Source: Acinetobacter cumulans
GTDB taxonomy: Bacteria; Pseudomonadota; Gammaproteobacteria; Pseudomonadales; Moraxellaceae
Assembly: GCF_003024525.3 (NCBI RefSeq)
Contig: NZ_CP035934.2
Span: forward strand, 558,001 to 622,000
Direction: 5' to 3'
Length of the DNA: 64,000 nucleotides
Part shown: positions 42,480-51,769 of the stretch, in pieces
How the letters are laid out: every line of letters begins with the position of its first letter
How positions within the stretch are numbered: position 1 is the first letter of the stretch
Program-made: the position numbers and the translations under genes
The notes under the pieces: model-generated
What the model saw: the letters and a program-made list of their open reading frames with translations, nothing else
What the model was told of the DNA's origin: nothing
Database searches by the model: none

Positions 42480-45400
42480 ATGAACGAAACACAACTCGAA
42501 AACTTATGCCTTGACTGGTTCTCCGAAAATGGCTGGGAAGTTGTTCATGGTATTGATATTGCGCCTGACAGCAGTAACCCTTTACGCAAAGACTATAAAC
42601 AGCTTGTATTAGAAGCTGATGTTCAGGCTGCTTTTGAACGCTTGAATCCGCACCTTCCTACGAGCTGTTTTGAGCAAGTTTTTCTGAAACTGAGCAAACC
42701 TGAAAGTCTGGATTTGGTGACCAATAACCGCGCCTTCCACCGTATGTTATTGGAAGGTGTACCTGTCACGTATAAGAAACAGGATGATTGGGTACATGAC
42801 CATGCCTTCTTGGTGGACTTCAACCATGTGCAGCAAAACCGTTTTGTTGCGGTCAATCAATTTACCATTCTAGGTGTGAAGCAGCCGCGACGCCCTGACA
42901 TCATCTGCTTTATTAACGGTATTCCCTTTGCGGTGTTGGAGCTAAAAAACCCAACCGATGAAAACGCGGATATCTGGGATGCCTTTAACCAGCTGCAAAC
43001 CTATAAAGAAGAAATTTCAGATCTATTTATCTTTAATGAAGCTTTAGTTGTAAGTGATGGCGTAACAGCACGTGTCGGTTCACTGACAGCAAATCAGGAA
43101 CGCTTTTTACCGTGGCGTACCATCAAGAATGAAGATGATAAACCCGCTTTAGAATGGGAACTAGAAACGGTGATTCGAGGCTTCTTTGACCGAGAATTGT
43201 TCCTAGATTACATTCGATTCTTTGTGCTGTTTGAAACAGATGGCGAAAAGATCATTAAGAAAATTGCAGGCTACCATCAATTCCATGCGGTTAGAGAAGC
43301 CGTACAAGCGACCATTGCGGCAGCCAATCCGAATGGGGATAAGAAAGCAGGCGTTGTTTGGCATACCCAAGGCTCAGGTAAAAGTATCTCTATGTGTTGC
43401 TATGCAGGCAAGCTATTACAGCAGCCTGCCATGCACAATCCAACCTTGTTAATCGTCACTGACCGTAATGACTTAGATGGACAGTTGTTTGAAACCTTTA
43501 GCAATGCTCAAGATTTATTAAAACAAACGCCAGTTCAAGCCAATAACCGTGATGAGCTGAGAAAGTTTTTAGCTGAACGTGAGTCAGGTGGCATCATCTT
43601 TACCACAGTGCAAAAGTTTGCATTACTGGAAGGTGAGAGTGAGCATCCATTACTGAATGGACGCCACAATATTGTGGTGATGTCAGATGAAGCACATCGT
43701 AGCCAATATGGTTTGAAAGCAAAACTAGGTAATGATGGCACGTACAAGTTTGGCTATGCCAAGCACATGCGAGATGCTTTAAAGAATGCTGCTTTTATTG
43801 GCTTTACTGGAACCCCTATTTCGAGTGAGGATAAAGACACCCGAGCTGTCTTTGGTGATTATGTTTCCATCTATGATATTCAGGATGCCGTCGATGATGG
43901 TGCAACCGTCCCAATCTACTACGAATCACGCTTGGCAAAGCTAGATATTAATCAGACTGAGATTGAAGAGTTATCTGATCAAGTCGATGAGGTTGTAGAA
44001 GATGAAGAAGATGTTGGTAACCGAGAAAAGACTAAGAGCGAATGGAGCCGACTAGAAAAGCTGGTGGGTGCCACACCACGGCTGAAACAGATTGCTGCGG
44101 ATTTAGTCGCACACTTTGAAGCCCGTACCGAAGCCACGGCGGGTAAAGGCATGATTGTGACCATGAGCCGCGAAATCTGTGTCCACCTTTACAATGAGAT
44201 TATTGCCTTACGTCCAGATTGGCATGACCCTGATCCTGAAAAAGGCAAAATCAAAATTGTGATGACAGGTTCAGCTTCAGATAAACCATTGTTACAGCCA
44301 CACATTTATAACAAGCAAGTCAAAAAACGTCTTGAGAAACGCTTTAAAGATGTGAATGATCCTTTGCAGTTAGTGATCGTGCGCGATATGTGGCTTACAG
44401 GTTTTGATGCACCATGCACGCATACCATGTATATCGACAAACCGATGAAGGGGCACAACCTCATGCAGGCCATTGCACGTGTGAACCGTGTCTTTAAAGA
44501 TAAGCAGGGTGGACTAGTTGTTGACTATATCGGCATTGCTAATGAATTGAAGCAAGCCTTAAAAACCTATACCGATGCCAAAGGTAAAGGTGAGCCGACT
44601 TTACGTGCAGAAGAAGCCTATGCGGTTCTTGCTGAAAAGATGGATGCGATACGGGGAATGTTTGCCAAAACCAATGAACAGGTAGGCATGGATTTAAGTG
44701 CTTATGAAACTCAGGCACACCGACTGATTATCACCGCAGCCAACTATGTGCTGAGCTTAAAGGATGGTAAAAAGCGTTTTCTTGATTTAGTCTTAGCAAT
44801 CAATAAAGCCTTCTCTTTATGCAGCACCTTGGATGAAGTGAAGAACCTGCACAAAGAAATTGCCTTTTACTCAGCCATTAAAGCGGTCATTAGCAAGCAT
44901 ACCTCTGTGGATCGTAAACTGTCGCAAGCGGAAAAGGACAGTACGCTAAAACAGATTCTGGATAATGCTGTCATTGCTGATGGCGTAACAGATGTCTTTG
45001 CAATGTGTGGTTTAGATAAACCAAACATTGGCTTGCTTTCAGATGAGTTCTTAGAAGATGTACGGCAGATGCCATATCGTAATTTGGCAGTTGAACTACT
45101 GGAAAAGTTGTTGAATGACGGCATTAAAGCAAAGACACGAAACAATGTCGTGCAGGAAAAACGCTTCTCTGATCGTTTGCAGGAAACCTTGAGGAAATAC
45201 AATAACCGAGCGATTGAAACTTCTCAGGTCATTGAAGAACTCATTCAAATGGCAAAAGAGTTTCAGGCAGAAATGCAGCGTGAAGCTGCACTTGGTTTGA
45301 ATCCTGATGAAATCGCTTTCTACGATGCCTTGGCGAATAATGAAAGTGCGGTCAGAGAGCTTGGAGACGATACTCTGAAGCAGATCGCCCGCGAAATTAC

Positions 45401-45584
45401 CGAGAAGCTTAGGAAGTCAACTACAGTGGATTGGCAGGTTCGGGACAGTGTACGTGCTCAGCTTAAAATTCTTGTGCGACGTACATTGCAGCGTTGGAAG
45501 TACCCGCCTGATAAAGCAGCTGAAGCGATTGAGTTGGTGATGAAGCAGGCGGAGACTTTGTCTAATGCTTGGACTATCAACTAG
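42480..45584 (+). CDS. hsdR: Type I restriction endonuclease subunit HsdR
   Basis: 1034 aa. N-terminal PD-(D/E)XK nuclease: [20 protein letters not shown] (near residues 139-160; Asp and ExK visible). Then SF2 motor: [11 protein letters not shown] (Walker A, ~300), [11 protein letters not shown] (DEAH, ~400), [20 protein letters not shown], and [13 protein letters not shown] and [14 protein letters not shown] (motifs V-VI). It cuts unmethylated DNA after translocation. It is separated from hsdM-hsdS by the AlbA_2 and Kiwa genes but lies in the same orientation, so probably one operon. Confidence 0.96.
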   Translation: MNETQLENLCLDWFSENGWEVVHGIDIAPDSSNPLRKDYKQLVLEADVQAAFERLNPHLPTSCFEQVFLKLSKPESLDLVTNNRAFHRMLLEGVPVTYKKQDDWVHDHAFLVDFNHVQQNRFVAVNQFTILGVKQPRRPDIICFINGIPFAVLELKNPTDENADIWDAFNQLQTYKEEISDLFIFNEALVVSDGVTARVGSLTANQERFLPWRTIKNEDDKPALEWELETVIRGFFDRELFLDYIRFFVLFETDGEKIIKKIAGYHQFHAVREAVQATIAAANPNGDKKAGVVWHTQGSGKSISMCCYAGKLLQQPAMHNPTLLIVTDRNDLDGQLFETFSNAQDLLKQTPVQANNRDELRKFLAERESGGIIFTTVQKFALLEGESEHPLLNGRHNIVVMSDEAHRSQYGLKAKLGNDGTYKFGYAKHMRDALKNAAFIGFTGTPISSEDKDTRAVFGDYVSIYDIQDAVDDGATVPIYYESRLAKLDINQTEIEELSDQVDEVVEDEEDVGNREKTKSEWSRLEKLVGATPRLKQIAADLVAHFEARTEATAGKGMIVTMSREICVHLYNEIIALRPDWHDPDPEKGKIKIVMTGSASDKPLLQPHIYNKQVKKRLEKRFKDVNDPLQLVIVRDMWLTGFDAPCTHTMYIDKPMKGHNLMQAIARVNRVFKDKQGGLVVDYIGIANELKQALKTYTDAKGKGEPTLRAEEAYAVLAEKMDAIRGMFAKTNEQVGMDLSAYETQAHRLIITAANYVLSLKDGKKRFLDLVLAINKAFSLCSTLDEVKNLHKEIAFYSAIKAVISKHTSVDRKLSQAEKDSTLKQILDNAVIADGVTDVFAMCGLDKPNIGLLSDEFLEDVRQMPYRNLAVELLEKLLNDGIKAKTRNNVVQEKRFSDRLQETLRKYNNRAIETSQVIEELIQMAKEFQAEMQREAALGLNPDEIAFYDALANNESAVRELGDDTLKQIAREITEKLRKSTTVDWQVRDSVRAQLKILVRRTLQRWKYPPDKAAEAIELVMKQAETLSNAWTIN

Positions 45585-45641
45585 CACGATTGCTTATTGG
45601 GGGGTAAATGTTTAATCCTAAAGAAAATAGCATGTACTTAA

Positions 45642-45671
45642 AGAAAAAAGAGAACTTTAAATGTTCTCTTC
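45642..45671 (-). terminator. Rho-independent terminator for the minus-strand pair
   Basis: On the minus strand AGAGAAC-ATTTAAA-GTTCTCT is followed by T-rich sequence (TTTTTTC), just after the end of the XRE/ImmA-IrrE gene and between it and convergent hsdR. Confidence 0.7.
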
Positions 45672-45681
45672 TAAATTTGAT

Positions 45682-46827
45682 TTAATCCAAAACTATTAAC
45701 TCACTTCGACGCCTTAATGCATCTAAATTTTGGTATTTAGAGGCTAAGTTGAAAGTAAGATTATTAACTTCTACTAGATTGAGACATAGATCATTTGTCA
45801 TTTTAGAAAAATCAAAGTTTTCTTGGGCTAAAGCTTGGAAAACTTTATCTAATAAGAGAGAGGATTCATGAGGGAGGGGGTTAGGCTCATTATTTCGTCC
45901 TCTTTGGGCTAACTGTTTATAAATACTTGTGGCATTCCAGTCAGTAATAATCCCCAGCTTATTATAACGATAGGTCAAAGCAGCAGCAGAAACTTGCCAT
46001 ATTACTTTTTTGGACAAAATACTCTTTAAGGATGGAATCCGTAAAGGATCTGCTAGTAAGCTTCTGCGCGGCATTAGAAATGCAGAAGCAAAAGCATTTG
46101 CTTCTTGTTCTACGTGAACTCCTTCTATTATGCCATGTTTGTGCATAACTAAATGGCCTAGCTCGTGAGCTAAGTCAAATCTACACCTTTCAGCAGTTCT
46201 GGAAGTATTTAAAAAAATAAAAGGACGACCACTTGTCCATCTACAGCAAGCATCAACATCTTGTGCTTCATCTGTGAGAGAAAAAACACGAATACCTTTA
46301 GATTCCAAAAGTGCAATCAGGTTGGGAATAGGTTGCTCGCCTAATCCCCAAGCTTTTCTTACTGTGTCAGCACATGCCTCAGGATAAGAATATTCAAGAT
46401 AATATCTAACATCATTTTCATCTGTCTCATCCAATGAACCAATAGTCGCAGTTGAAAAGTCACTTCTTAATTCATGTAAATCAGGTACATTAGGAAGTGG
46501 CAAATCAAAGTTTTGATCAATCCAATCGCTAATCAATTCAGCTAAAATAGTCTGGCTAATTGCCATATCCCTTTTTCTAGCTGTCATTTTAGTTAGCGCT
46601 CTGAAGCTTACAGATTCAGCTTGAATTTTTTCTACTTCACGTCCGTAAAAGAAGTTGATTGGAAAATCAAGAATTTCAGCAGCTTTTTCTAAATTTTTTT
46701 CATCAACTTGTTGGTTATTATACCAATTTGAAACAGTTCTATCGGTTACTTCTAATCGATGAGCCAATTCTCTCTTAGTCAAACCACGGCGTTGACGAGC
46801 GAGATCGAAACGACCCATATTGAACAT
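45682..46827 (-). CDS. XRE helix-turn-helix / ImmA-IrrE metallopeptidase fusion
   Basis: 381 aa. Residues ~5-60 form an XRE HTH (RQRRGLTKRELAHRLEVTDR). After a linker, the M78 peptidase core has RFDLAHELGHLVMHKHG (HExxH zinc motif, near residue 218) and VEQEANAFASAFLMPRRSL. In phages and toxin-antitoxin loci such proteins are regulators that cleave a partner repressor or act as an antitoxin. It is the second gene of a two-gene operon behind the 227-aa unknown gene (11-nt gap) and convergent with hsdR. Confidence 0.88.
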   Translation of the reverse strand: MFNMGRFDLARQRRGLTKRELAHRLEVTDRTVSNWYNNQQVDEKNLEKAAEILDFPINFFYGREVEKIQAESVSFRALTKMTARKRDMAISQTILAELISDWIDQNFDLPLPNVPDLHELRSDFSTATIGSLDETDENDVRYYLEYSYPEACADTVRKAWGLGEQPIPNLIALLESKGIRVFSLTDEAQDVDACCRWTSGRPFIFLNTSRTAERCRFDLAHELGHLVMHKHGIIEGVHVEQEANAFASAFLMPRRSLLADPLRIPSLKSILSKKVIWQVSAAALTYRYNKLGIITDWNATSIYKQLAQRGRNNEPNPLPHESSLLLDKVFQALAQENFDFSKMTNDLCLNLVEVNNLTFNLASKYQNLDALRRRSELIVLD

Positions 46828-46838
46828 AGTATTGCCTC

Positions 46839-47522
46839 TTAAGCATTTTTGCGCTTGATCTCAAAATCAATTGGCGCGGGAGTTGGTGCAGGGGAAAGAA
46901 TAGTATCAAATTCAGACTCAGGATCGAAACTGATTTCTTCTAAAATAATTCGTTCATGGTATTCTGTAAAAAACTTACCATCTTCAGTCAGTTTTGATGG
47001 ACATGATAGTTCACTTCGAATTATTTTATTTTTATAATCAATATAATACATTAGCACCCAACACCAAGTATCGGTAGTAGCTTGTGTCGTTAGCATATCT
47101 CCATGTAATTGGGCATTGGCGATTCTTGAAAACATGCTCCCCTTAGGGTTTCGGTTTCGAGCAATTTTCTCAGTTTTCAAACTCGCTGAATTAGACGGAA
47201 CTTGGTTTTTCAATCCAACACATGCATTACCTGTCATAAAACTAATTAGAATTCCAAGCTTTTCATTGTGAACCCATTCTGAGTTTCCTTGGGTATATTT
47301 TAAATAACCCATTGATAACAAGCGCTCTCTTAAAAAAGCTGTTCCTTCAGCAAAATTTCTATAACCACCATAAATTTTAGGATGATTGTTTGTAGTTTCA
47401 TTACGAGCTGAGAAGCTATCCTCTATAACTCCAAGCAAGATTTTCGGGTCAAACCCAAAAACTTCTTTGATTCTATTCTTAGCTTGAAATGGATCATCTA
47501 TTGTTAAATATAATGGTTGCAT
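46839..47522 (-). CDS. Unknown partner of the XRE/ImmA-IrrE gene (227 aa)
   Basis: I do not recognise this family. Soluble, no signal peptide, N-terminus MQPLYLTIDDPFQAKNRIKE; centre with SFSARNETTNNHPKIYGGYR and the Arg/Asn-rich LKTEKIARNRNPKGSMFSRI; then WCWVLMYYIDYKNKIIRSELS and an acidic Pro-rich tail (DTILSPAPTPAPIDF). It is the first gene of the pair with the XRE/ImmA-IrrE protein, the usual position for a toxin or effector, and it sits at the end of the defence locus. A toxin or sensor role is an inference. Confidence 0.6.
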   Translation of the reverse strand: MQPLYLTIDDPFQAKNRIKEVFGFDPKILLGVIEDSFSARNETTNNHPKIYGGYRNFAEGTAFLRERLLSMGYLKYTQGNSEWVHNEKLGILISFMTGNACVGLKNQVPSNSASLKTEKIARNRNPKGSMFSRIANAQLHGDMLTTQATTDTWCWVLMYYIDYKNKIIRSELSCPSKLTEDGKFFTEYHERIILEEISFDPESEFDTILSPAPTPAPIDFEIKRKNA

Positions 47523-47753
47523 AAAGTTCGATCTAGTAAATTATCATTTGCTTAGCATACATAGATTTTGGTAGTAAAAATAGAAATAAACATAGTTTTT
47601 GGTGTAAAAAATAGAAATTAAATTGTTTCAAGATGTATACAGTTAGGAATTAATATTGATATCTAGAATATATGAATTGAAACTGAATTTTGAATAATTA
47701 ATGGAGAGGGAAAAGTATTATGAATTAAACAGTTAAAAATTTACTTTCGCATT

Positions 47754-47773
47754 TTTACACCAATTTTACGCCA
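47754..47773. promoter_or_regulatory. Candidate right arm sites for the integrase
   Basis: TTTACACCA at 47754 and TTTACGCCA at 47765, 11 bp apart, about 60 bp inside the right attachment site. The left end has TTTACGCCA with the same 11-bp spacing. The rest of 47523-47819 is AT-rich promoter-like sequence without a gene. Confidence 0.5.
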
Positions 47774-47819
47774 CAATATTTTTACATTAAACTAAATTAT
47801 TGATAATAAATATTTAATT

Positions 47820-47900
47820 TTATTTGTATGTCCAATCCATCATTGGCGCCACGCTGATTCGAGGTGCGAGTTTATTTTCAGTAGAATTGATTACGGTCAT
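47820..47900 (-). pseudogene. Displaced original 5' end of dusA
   Basis: On the minus strand an ATG at 47900 starts MTVINSTENKLAPRISVAPM, then MDWT, and diverges at the island edge into YK and a stop. It is the native dusA start that was cut off by integration. Sequence from 47865 rightwards is the original chromosome, including the native dusA promoter region. Confidence 0.85.
47831..47864. repeat. attR: imperfect copy of the dusA attachment site
   Basis: Matches 14563-14596 at 30 of 34 positions (TCCAATCCATCAT and CTGATTCGAGG blocks). Right boundary of the island. Confidence 0.85.
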
Positions 47901-48063
47901 CAAACATCAGGCCTTGGCAAACAAAGATGGAAATTAGGAGAGAAATTAGATTGCACACATTGAGTCATGTGATGCACCATTGAAACAACGTTTCAAAATT
48001 GGGCGCTATATTAGCACAATTTTAAATAGACTTTGTGGCGTGTGAAATTTAAGCAAGAAACTG

Positions 48064-48894
48064 CTAAGCACTACGTTGTATAGGTCGAGAGCCCCACGGC
48101 ATAAGTGGGCGCATACAGCCACTTTGGACATAATAATTTTCGGCATCTTGTGGCTTAGCACTTTTGCCAACAAAGGTGCCTGCTTGTAGCAAGAAAGTCT
48201 CTTGTTGTAAGACCTGATATAAATCACTATTGCTGATGTAGCCTGCAATGTCTAATTTAGGTTTTTGCAGTTTTAAAATGCGAAACAATTTGAGTTTTAA
48301 ATCATCTAGGGTCGCAGGCTGTGGCTCTTGGCTAATTTGATGAATGATCGCATCAATATTGGATTTTACTCGGCACAGAAAAAAATAATCATAGATTCCA
48401 CGATTCTTGCTCTGATCATGTTGGTTCGGCTTATAAATCGCTTTGTGCTGAAGTAGGTCTATTTCCCAGTCTTTGGCTTCTAAATACAACAGATTTCCAA
48501 AGTCTTTGGTGGTCTTAATTGAAATATGATGTTCATCATTCACAATAAAATCTGCACAGTCCCAAATACCCTTGCCACTACAGCTAAAATCAATATGTGA
48601 CAGCTGTTGTACACGAGGGCGCTGCTGACAGTAATAGTAAAAAGCAACTTCGCCTAATTTGCCCCGATAGACATCACGAAAAACCATTAAGTCCGTACGA
48701 ATTTCTGAACCGCCTGTGCGATAAGCACGATGTTGACCTTGTTTGCCAAAGGTCATTTTCCAACTAAATTCTAAAACTTGCTCTAAAGCTGAAGTAGGTA
48801 AAGGAATATTTAAAAGACCAAATTGCTTTGGATGTGTCACTTTAAAACTACTGCCGTGGAAGGTCAGTGCAACAGGTTTAAATCGAGTTTTCAT
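48064..48894 (-). CDS. PD-(D/E)XK nuclease-like protein of unknown function
   Basis: 276 aa, no named family recognised. A plausible nuclease core runs from ~75 to 145: GKLGEVAFYYYCQ (helix with Glu), WDCADFIVNDEHHISIKTTK, where Asp and the I-K of the 'SIK' strand match the D...xxK pattern. NLLYLEAKDWEIDLL follows. This is the pattern of restriction-endonuclease-fold enzymes, with no cognate methylase beside it. It lies on the chromosome side of attR, next to where dusA used to start. Function is inferred from motif spacing only. Confidence 0.5.
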   Translation of the reverse strand: MKTRFKPVALTFHGSSFKVTHPKQFGLLNIPLPTSALEQVLEFSWKMTFGKQGQHRAYRTGGSEIRTDLMVFRDVYRGKLGEVAFYYYCQQRPRVQQLSHIDFSCSGKGIWDCADFIVNDEHHISIKTTKDFGNLLYLEAKDWEIDLLQHKAIYKPNQHDQSKNRGIYDYFFLCRVKSNIDAIIHQISQEPQPATLDDLKLKLFRILKLQKPKLDIAGYISNSDLYQVLQQETFLLQAGTFVGKSAKPQDAENYYVQSGCMRPLMPWGSRPIQRSA

Positions 48895-49348
48895 TATTGA
48901 TATGAAGCTTTTATTTTTATGATTATTGTTAATGCTAGCTAAACTATGAATTAAAATTAAAGCAAAAAATAATTTTTAAGATGAATGGAAAATCAATAAG
49001 TTAAATATATTTTGATTAATAAATTGAAAGGTTGACGAAATTTAGCGTGAATTAATAGGAGGTATAGGCTTTGTCGAAAAGACTGGGATTTCTTATATTT
49101 GTGAAGATCTGTTAAATAATTTTGGCGAATGGGGTCGGGCTAAATTGAATTGTAAAATTGAGCCATCTCTTAAAAGTGAAGCCTAAGTAAGGGGGGATTG
49201 GATTAGGGCTATTTAGAGAAGTATTGAAGGGCACTGAAAGCTGACACAATAGATGTGAAATACTCAGTCATGTTGATTGAGTTCTGTGGATAAATTGTTT
49301 AATTTGCAAAAGAAGAATAATAAACAATTTTTTGGGGGAGATTAGACA
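48895..49348. other. 454-bp intergenic region with a possible gene remnant
   Basis: No complete gene. From 49046 to 49186 one frame stays open for 47 codons (GGIGFVEKTGISYICEDLLN ... KLNCKIEPSLKSEA) without a start codon in place, which could be a decayed C-terminal fragment. The rest is AT-rich and includes the promoter of the HEPN gene. The fragment's origin is unknown. Confidence 0.3.
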
Positions 49349-49990
49349 ATGATGTTAGAAGAAATTTTTAAGGACAAAAAAGCAGAAAATAGTGACCAAT
49401 TTAATTTGCGGATACATCGTGGACTCAGTTGGCTAAAAAAAGCACAGCAATTAGACCAAGAGTTGGACTTACAATTTATTGCTTTATGGGTCTCGTTCAA
49501 TGCCATTTATGCACAAGATTTGCTGATAAGTCAGGACAAGCAAAGCTTAAGACAGTTTTTACATTTAATTTGCCAAAAAGACCAAGAAGATAAGATCTAT
49601 AATATTTTATGGGAGAAATATAGCCAGCCCATTCGAGTGCTACTTGATAACCAATATATTTACCAAGGTTTTTGGGACTATCAAAATGAAAAGATTAGCT
49701 TAGAGGCCTGTAAAACTGGCTTGGCTGCGGAAAAGCAAAAAGTATTGAATGCTTTGGGGCATAAAGATTCGGTCGATATTTTAATGGTGCTGTTTAACCG
49801 CTTATATACTTTGCGTAATCAAATTGTCCATGGCGGGGCAACTTATAACAGTTCGGTGAATCGTTCACAATTAAAGGATGCTTGCCGTATTTTAGAGGTA
49901 TTACTGCCTGTATTTATTTTAGTACTTTTGGAAAATGCACAAAGTTTAGATTTGGGAAAACCGTTTTATCCAGTGGTGCAAGTCAGCTAA
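49349..49990 (+). CDS. HEPN domain protein (Apea-like)
   Basis: 213 aa, all-helical. The LYTLRNQIVHGGATYNS motif near residue 155 is the R-x4-H signature of HEPN domains, whose members are often RNases in toxin-antitoxin and phage-defence systems. An N-terminal helical part includes LQFIALWVSFNAIYAQD, common in Apea-like HEPN proteins. No antitoxin (MNT) partner is adjacent. A GGGGGAG run lies 11 nt before the ATG. Confidence 0.75.
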   Translation: MMLEEIFKDKKAENSDQFNLRIHRGLSWLKKAQQLDQELDLQFIALWVSFNAIYAQDLLISQDKQSLRQFLHLICQKDQEDKIYNILWEKYSQPIRVLLDNQYIYQGFWDYQNEKISLEACKTGLAAEKQKVLNALGHKDSVDILMVLFNRLYTLRNQIVHGGATYNSSVNRSQLKDACRILEVLLPVFILVLLENAQSLDLGKPFYPVVQVS

Positions 49991-50017
49991 GACAGACCTA
50001 GACTGGTGAGAGCATAT

Positions 50018-50051
50018 AACCAAAGCGAGAGGCTATGCCCATGCTTTGGTT
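50018..50051. terminator. Hairpin between convergent HEPN and MFS genes
   Basis: A perfect 9-bp inverted repeat AACCAAAGC / GCTTTGGTT with an inner GGC/GCC pair lies between the two stop codons. The T-run is weak, so termination is likely but not certain. Confidence 0.5.
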
Positions 50052-50062
50052 TCAGTGAAAAC

Positions 50063-51256
50063 TTAGTGTGTTGTCGCTGGTTGCTTTTGCCCAAGTTGAT
50101 CCATTAAGGCCATAAGCGATGCACCACATACTAATCCAAACCCTGTTAGGCAAGCCGCTGGCCAGCCACCATGGTGCCATGCATATACCCCTAAAGCCGA
50201 TCCTCCCGCACCACCAATAAAGTACAGTGTCATATAAATAGAGTTAATGCGTGAGCGTGCATTCGGGTTAAGTTTAAAAATCACATTTTGGTTACAGCTG
50301 TGTACCATAGCTAAGCCAAGGTTAATGACTGCATAGCCTAAAGCGTAGCTCATTAGAGATTGGCCACCTAAATACAGCAGTCCCCAACTGATTGCCAATA
50401 TGCCACAGCCCATCCAAGTGAGGACTAAATTATGTCCACGGTCGGCCCATTTTCCAATCCACTGAGTCGAGAGCGCGCCAAATACGCCCACCAGCGTTAA
50501 GATTCCCACCCACACATCAGGTAGTGAAAAAGGCGGTGCAGTGAGTAGCATGGCAATCGTGGAAAATAAAATACTCATCGAGGCAAAAGCACAGCCACCA
50601 ATGAGGGAGCGGTAGACCAAGCGACGCTCTTGGCGCAGTAGCTGTGCCATAGATGCAAAAATTTGTGCATATCTAAGTGTACTGGTATTGACCATAGGCA
50701 ATTGACGATTAAGTAGCACTGCAAGTACCAGCATGAGCACAGCGCTTACAACATAGATAATATTCCAATGCCATAAATTAGATAAAAGCCCAGCCAAACT
50801 GGTCGATAGTAAAATCCCCACCAATAAGCCACTCATTAGAAAGCCAACAGTTTCACCTGTTTTTTCAGGGCGTACCGCAAGGGTGACCAGTGGAATAAGA
50901 ACTTGTGCCGCCACAGAAAATAAACCAGTAATAATGGTGCCAATCCATAGCATCGTTAAGCTATTCGAAAGTGCACAAATACTTAGACCTACTGCTGCGC
51001 CAAACATAAGTAAGGGAATAAATTTGCTTTTATTGACAATATCCCCCAAAGGTACAATAAACAGTAACCCTAAGGCATAAGACACTTGGGCAAAAGTGAC
51101 CGTAAGCGCCACTTGTGATTGCGCTACTTGAAAGCTTTGTTGAATCGAGGCGATTAACGGTTGGCAATAATAATTGGCACCCGCACATAGACCACATGCA
51201 ATTGCCATAAGCCAAAGTAGGGTTTTATTTTGGCTAATATCAACGTTGGGGTTCAT
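50063..51256 (-). CDS. MFS transporter
   Basis: 397 aa with 12 hydrophobic segments. The loop after helix 2 reads FIVPLGDIVNKSKFIP, a variant of the MFS GDxxxxR motif, and MLMLVLAVLL and LGLAMVHSCNQNVIFKLN are typical of MFS drug-efflux-like proteins. It follows the ridA-like gene by 18 nt in a SoxR-controlled unit, so export of redox-active or toxic compounds is a reasonable guess. The substrate is unknown. Confidence 0.88.
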   Translation of the reverse strand: MNPNVDISQNKTLLWLMAIACGLCAGANYYCQPLIASIQQSFQVAQSQVALTVTFAQVSYALGLLFIVPLGDIVNKSKFIPLLMFGAAVGLSICALSNSLTMLWIGTIITGLFSVAAQVLIPLVTLAVRPEKTGETVGFLMSGLLVGILLSTSLAGLLSNLWHWNIIYVVSAVLMLVLAVLLNRQLPMVNTSTLRYAQIFASMAQLLRQERRLVYRSLIGGCAFASMSILFSTIAMLLTAPPFSLPDVWVGILTLVGVFGALSTQWIGKWADRGHNLVLTWMGCGILAISWGLLYLGGQSLMSYALGYAVINLGLAMVHSCNQNVIFKLNPNARSRINSIYMTLYFIGGAGGSALGVYAWHHGGWPAACLTGFGLVCGASLMALMDQLGQKQPATTH

Positions 51257-51274
51257 AGATTTCCTTACGTGTGG

Positions 51275-51700
51275 TTAAGCGCAGTAGGCGGTGGCTTCAA
51301 TTTCGATTTGCATGTCGGGAAGTGCCAAGCATGGTACGGGAATCAGTGTGCAGGCTGGCAATGCATGTGCTTGCCATAGTGCTTTTAGGTGCTGAATAAT
51401 CAACTGATGTTTGAGTTGATCATATTGGCAGACCAAAATTCTTAACATCGCAATATCATATAGCGTGGCCTTTGCAGCCTCTAAAGCCAATTGCACATTA
51501 TGCATGGCTTGCGCCAACTGTATTGTAAAGTCAGTTGCCAAAGTTTGGTCGCGCTGTTCGCCTCCTTGACCTGAAATATGCACAATACGATTCAACTGAT
51601 GAATGTTGACTTGCGCAATGTGGCTATAAGCAAACGGAGTGGGATTATACAGCGTATCTGGGTTCATGAGGTGGATGACTGAGTGCAGGTTTTGTTGCAT
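51275..51700 (-). CDS. RidA family protein
   Basis: About 141 aa from the ATG at 51700 (AAGGAA 6 nt upstream); a longer frame would read through the SoxR promoter and is rejected. RidA-like features: NPDTLYNPTPFAYSHIAQVN, VHISGQGGEQ, ALEAAKATLYDIAMLRILV. It lacks the clear Arg of canonical RidA deaminases in a recognisable position, so it may be one of the other Rid subfamilies. It is the first gene of the SoxR-controlled operon with the MFS transporter. Confidence 0.8.
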   Translation of the reverse strand: MQQNLHSVIHLMNPDTLYNPTPFAYSHIAQVNIHQLNRIVHISGQGGEQRDQTLATDFTIQLAQAMHNVQLALEAAKATLYDIAMLRILVCQYDQLKHQLIIQHLKALWQAHALPACTLIPVPCLALPDMQIEIEATAYCA

Positions 51701-51730
51701 CGCAATTTCCTTAGCGCTTAAAGTCTTGCT

Positions 51731-51761
51731 AGTATCAAAGCTCAAGTTAACTTGAGGTCAA
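51731..51761 (-). promoter_or_regulatory. SoxR-controlled promoter of the ridA-like/MFS operon
   Basis: On the minus strand -35 TTGACC and -10 GATACT are separated by 19 bp, longer than the usual 17, and the spacer contains the perfect palindrome CTCAAGTTAACTTGAG (51741-51756), essentially the SoxR box. The over-long spacer is the hallmark of MerR-family activation by DNA distortion. soxR lies directly beside it on the other strand. Confidence 0.9.
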
Positions 51762-51769
51762 GAATAAAT

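Larger units (their letters stand above)
14563..47864. mobile_element. dusA-integrated genomic island (~33.3 kb)
   Basis: The boundaries are the two imperfect copies of the dusA 5' segment (14563-14596 and 47831-47864). Inside the left end is a tyrosine integrase, and the displaced native dusA start is at the right end. The content is accessory: PrtN-like regulator, replication protein, recombination genes, kdp cargo, and a type I restriction locus with Kiwa. No conjugation (tra/mob) or phage structural genes are seen, so it is probably a mobilisable or satellite-like element rather than a self-transmissible one. It contains at least one nested insertion (about 24.04-36.05 kb). Confidence 0.88.
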
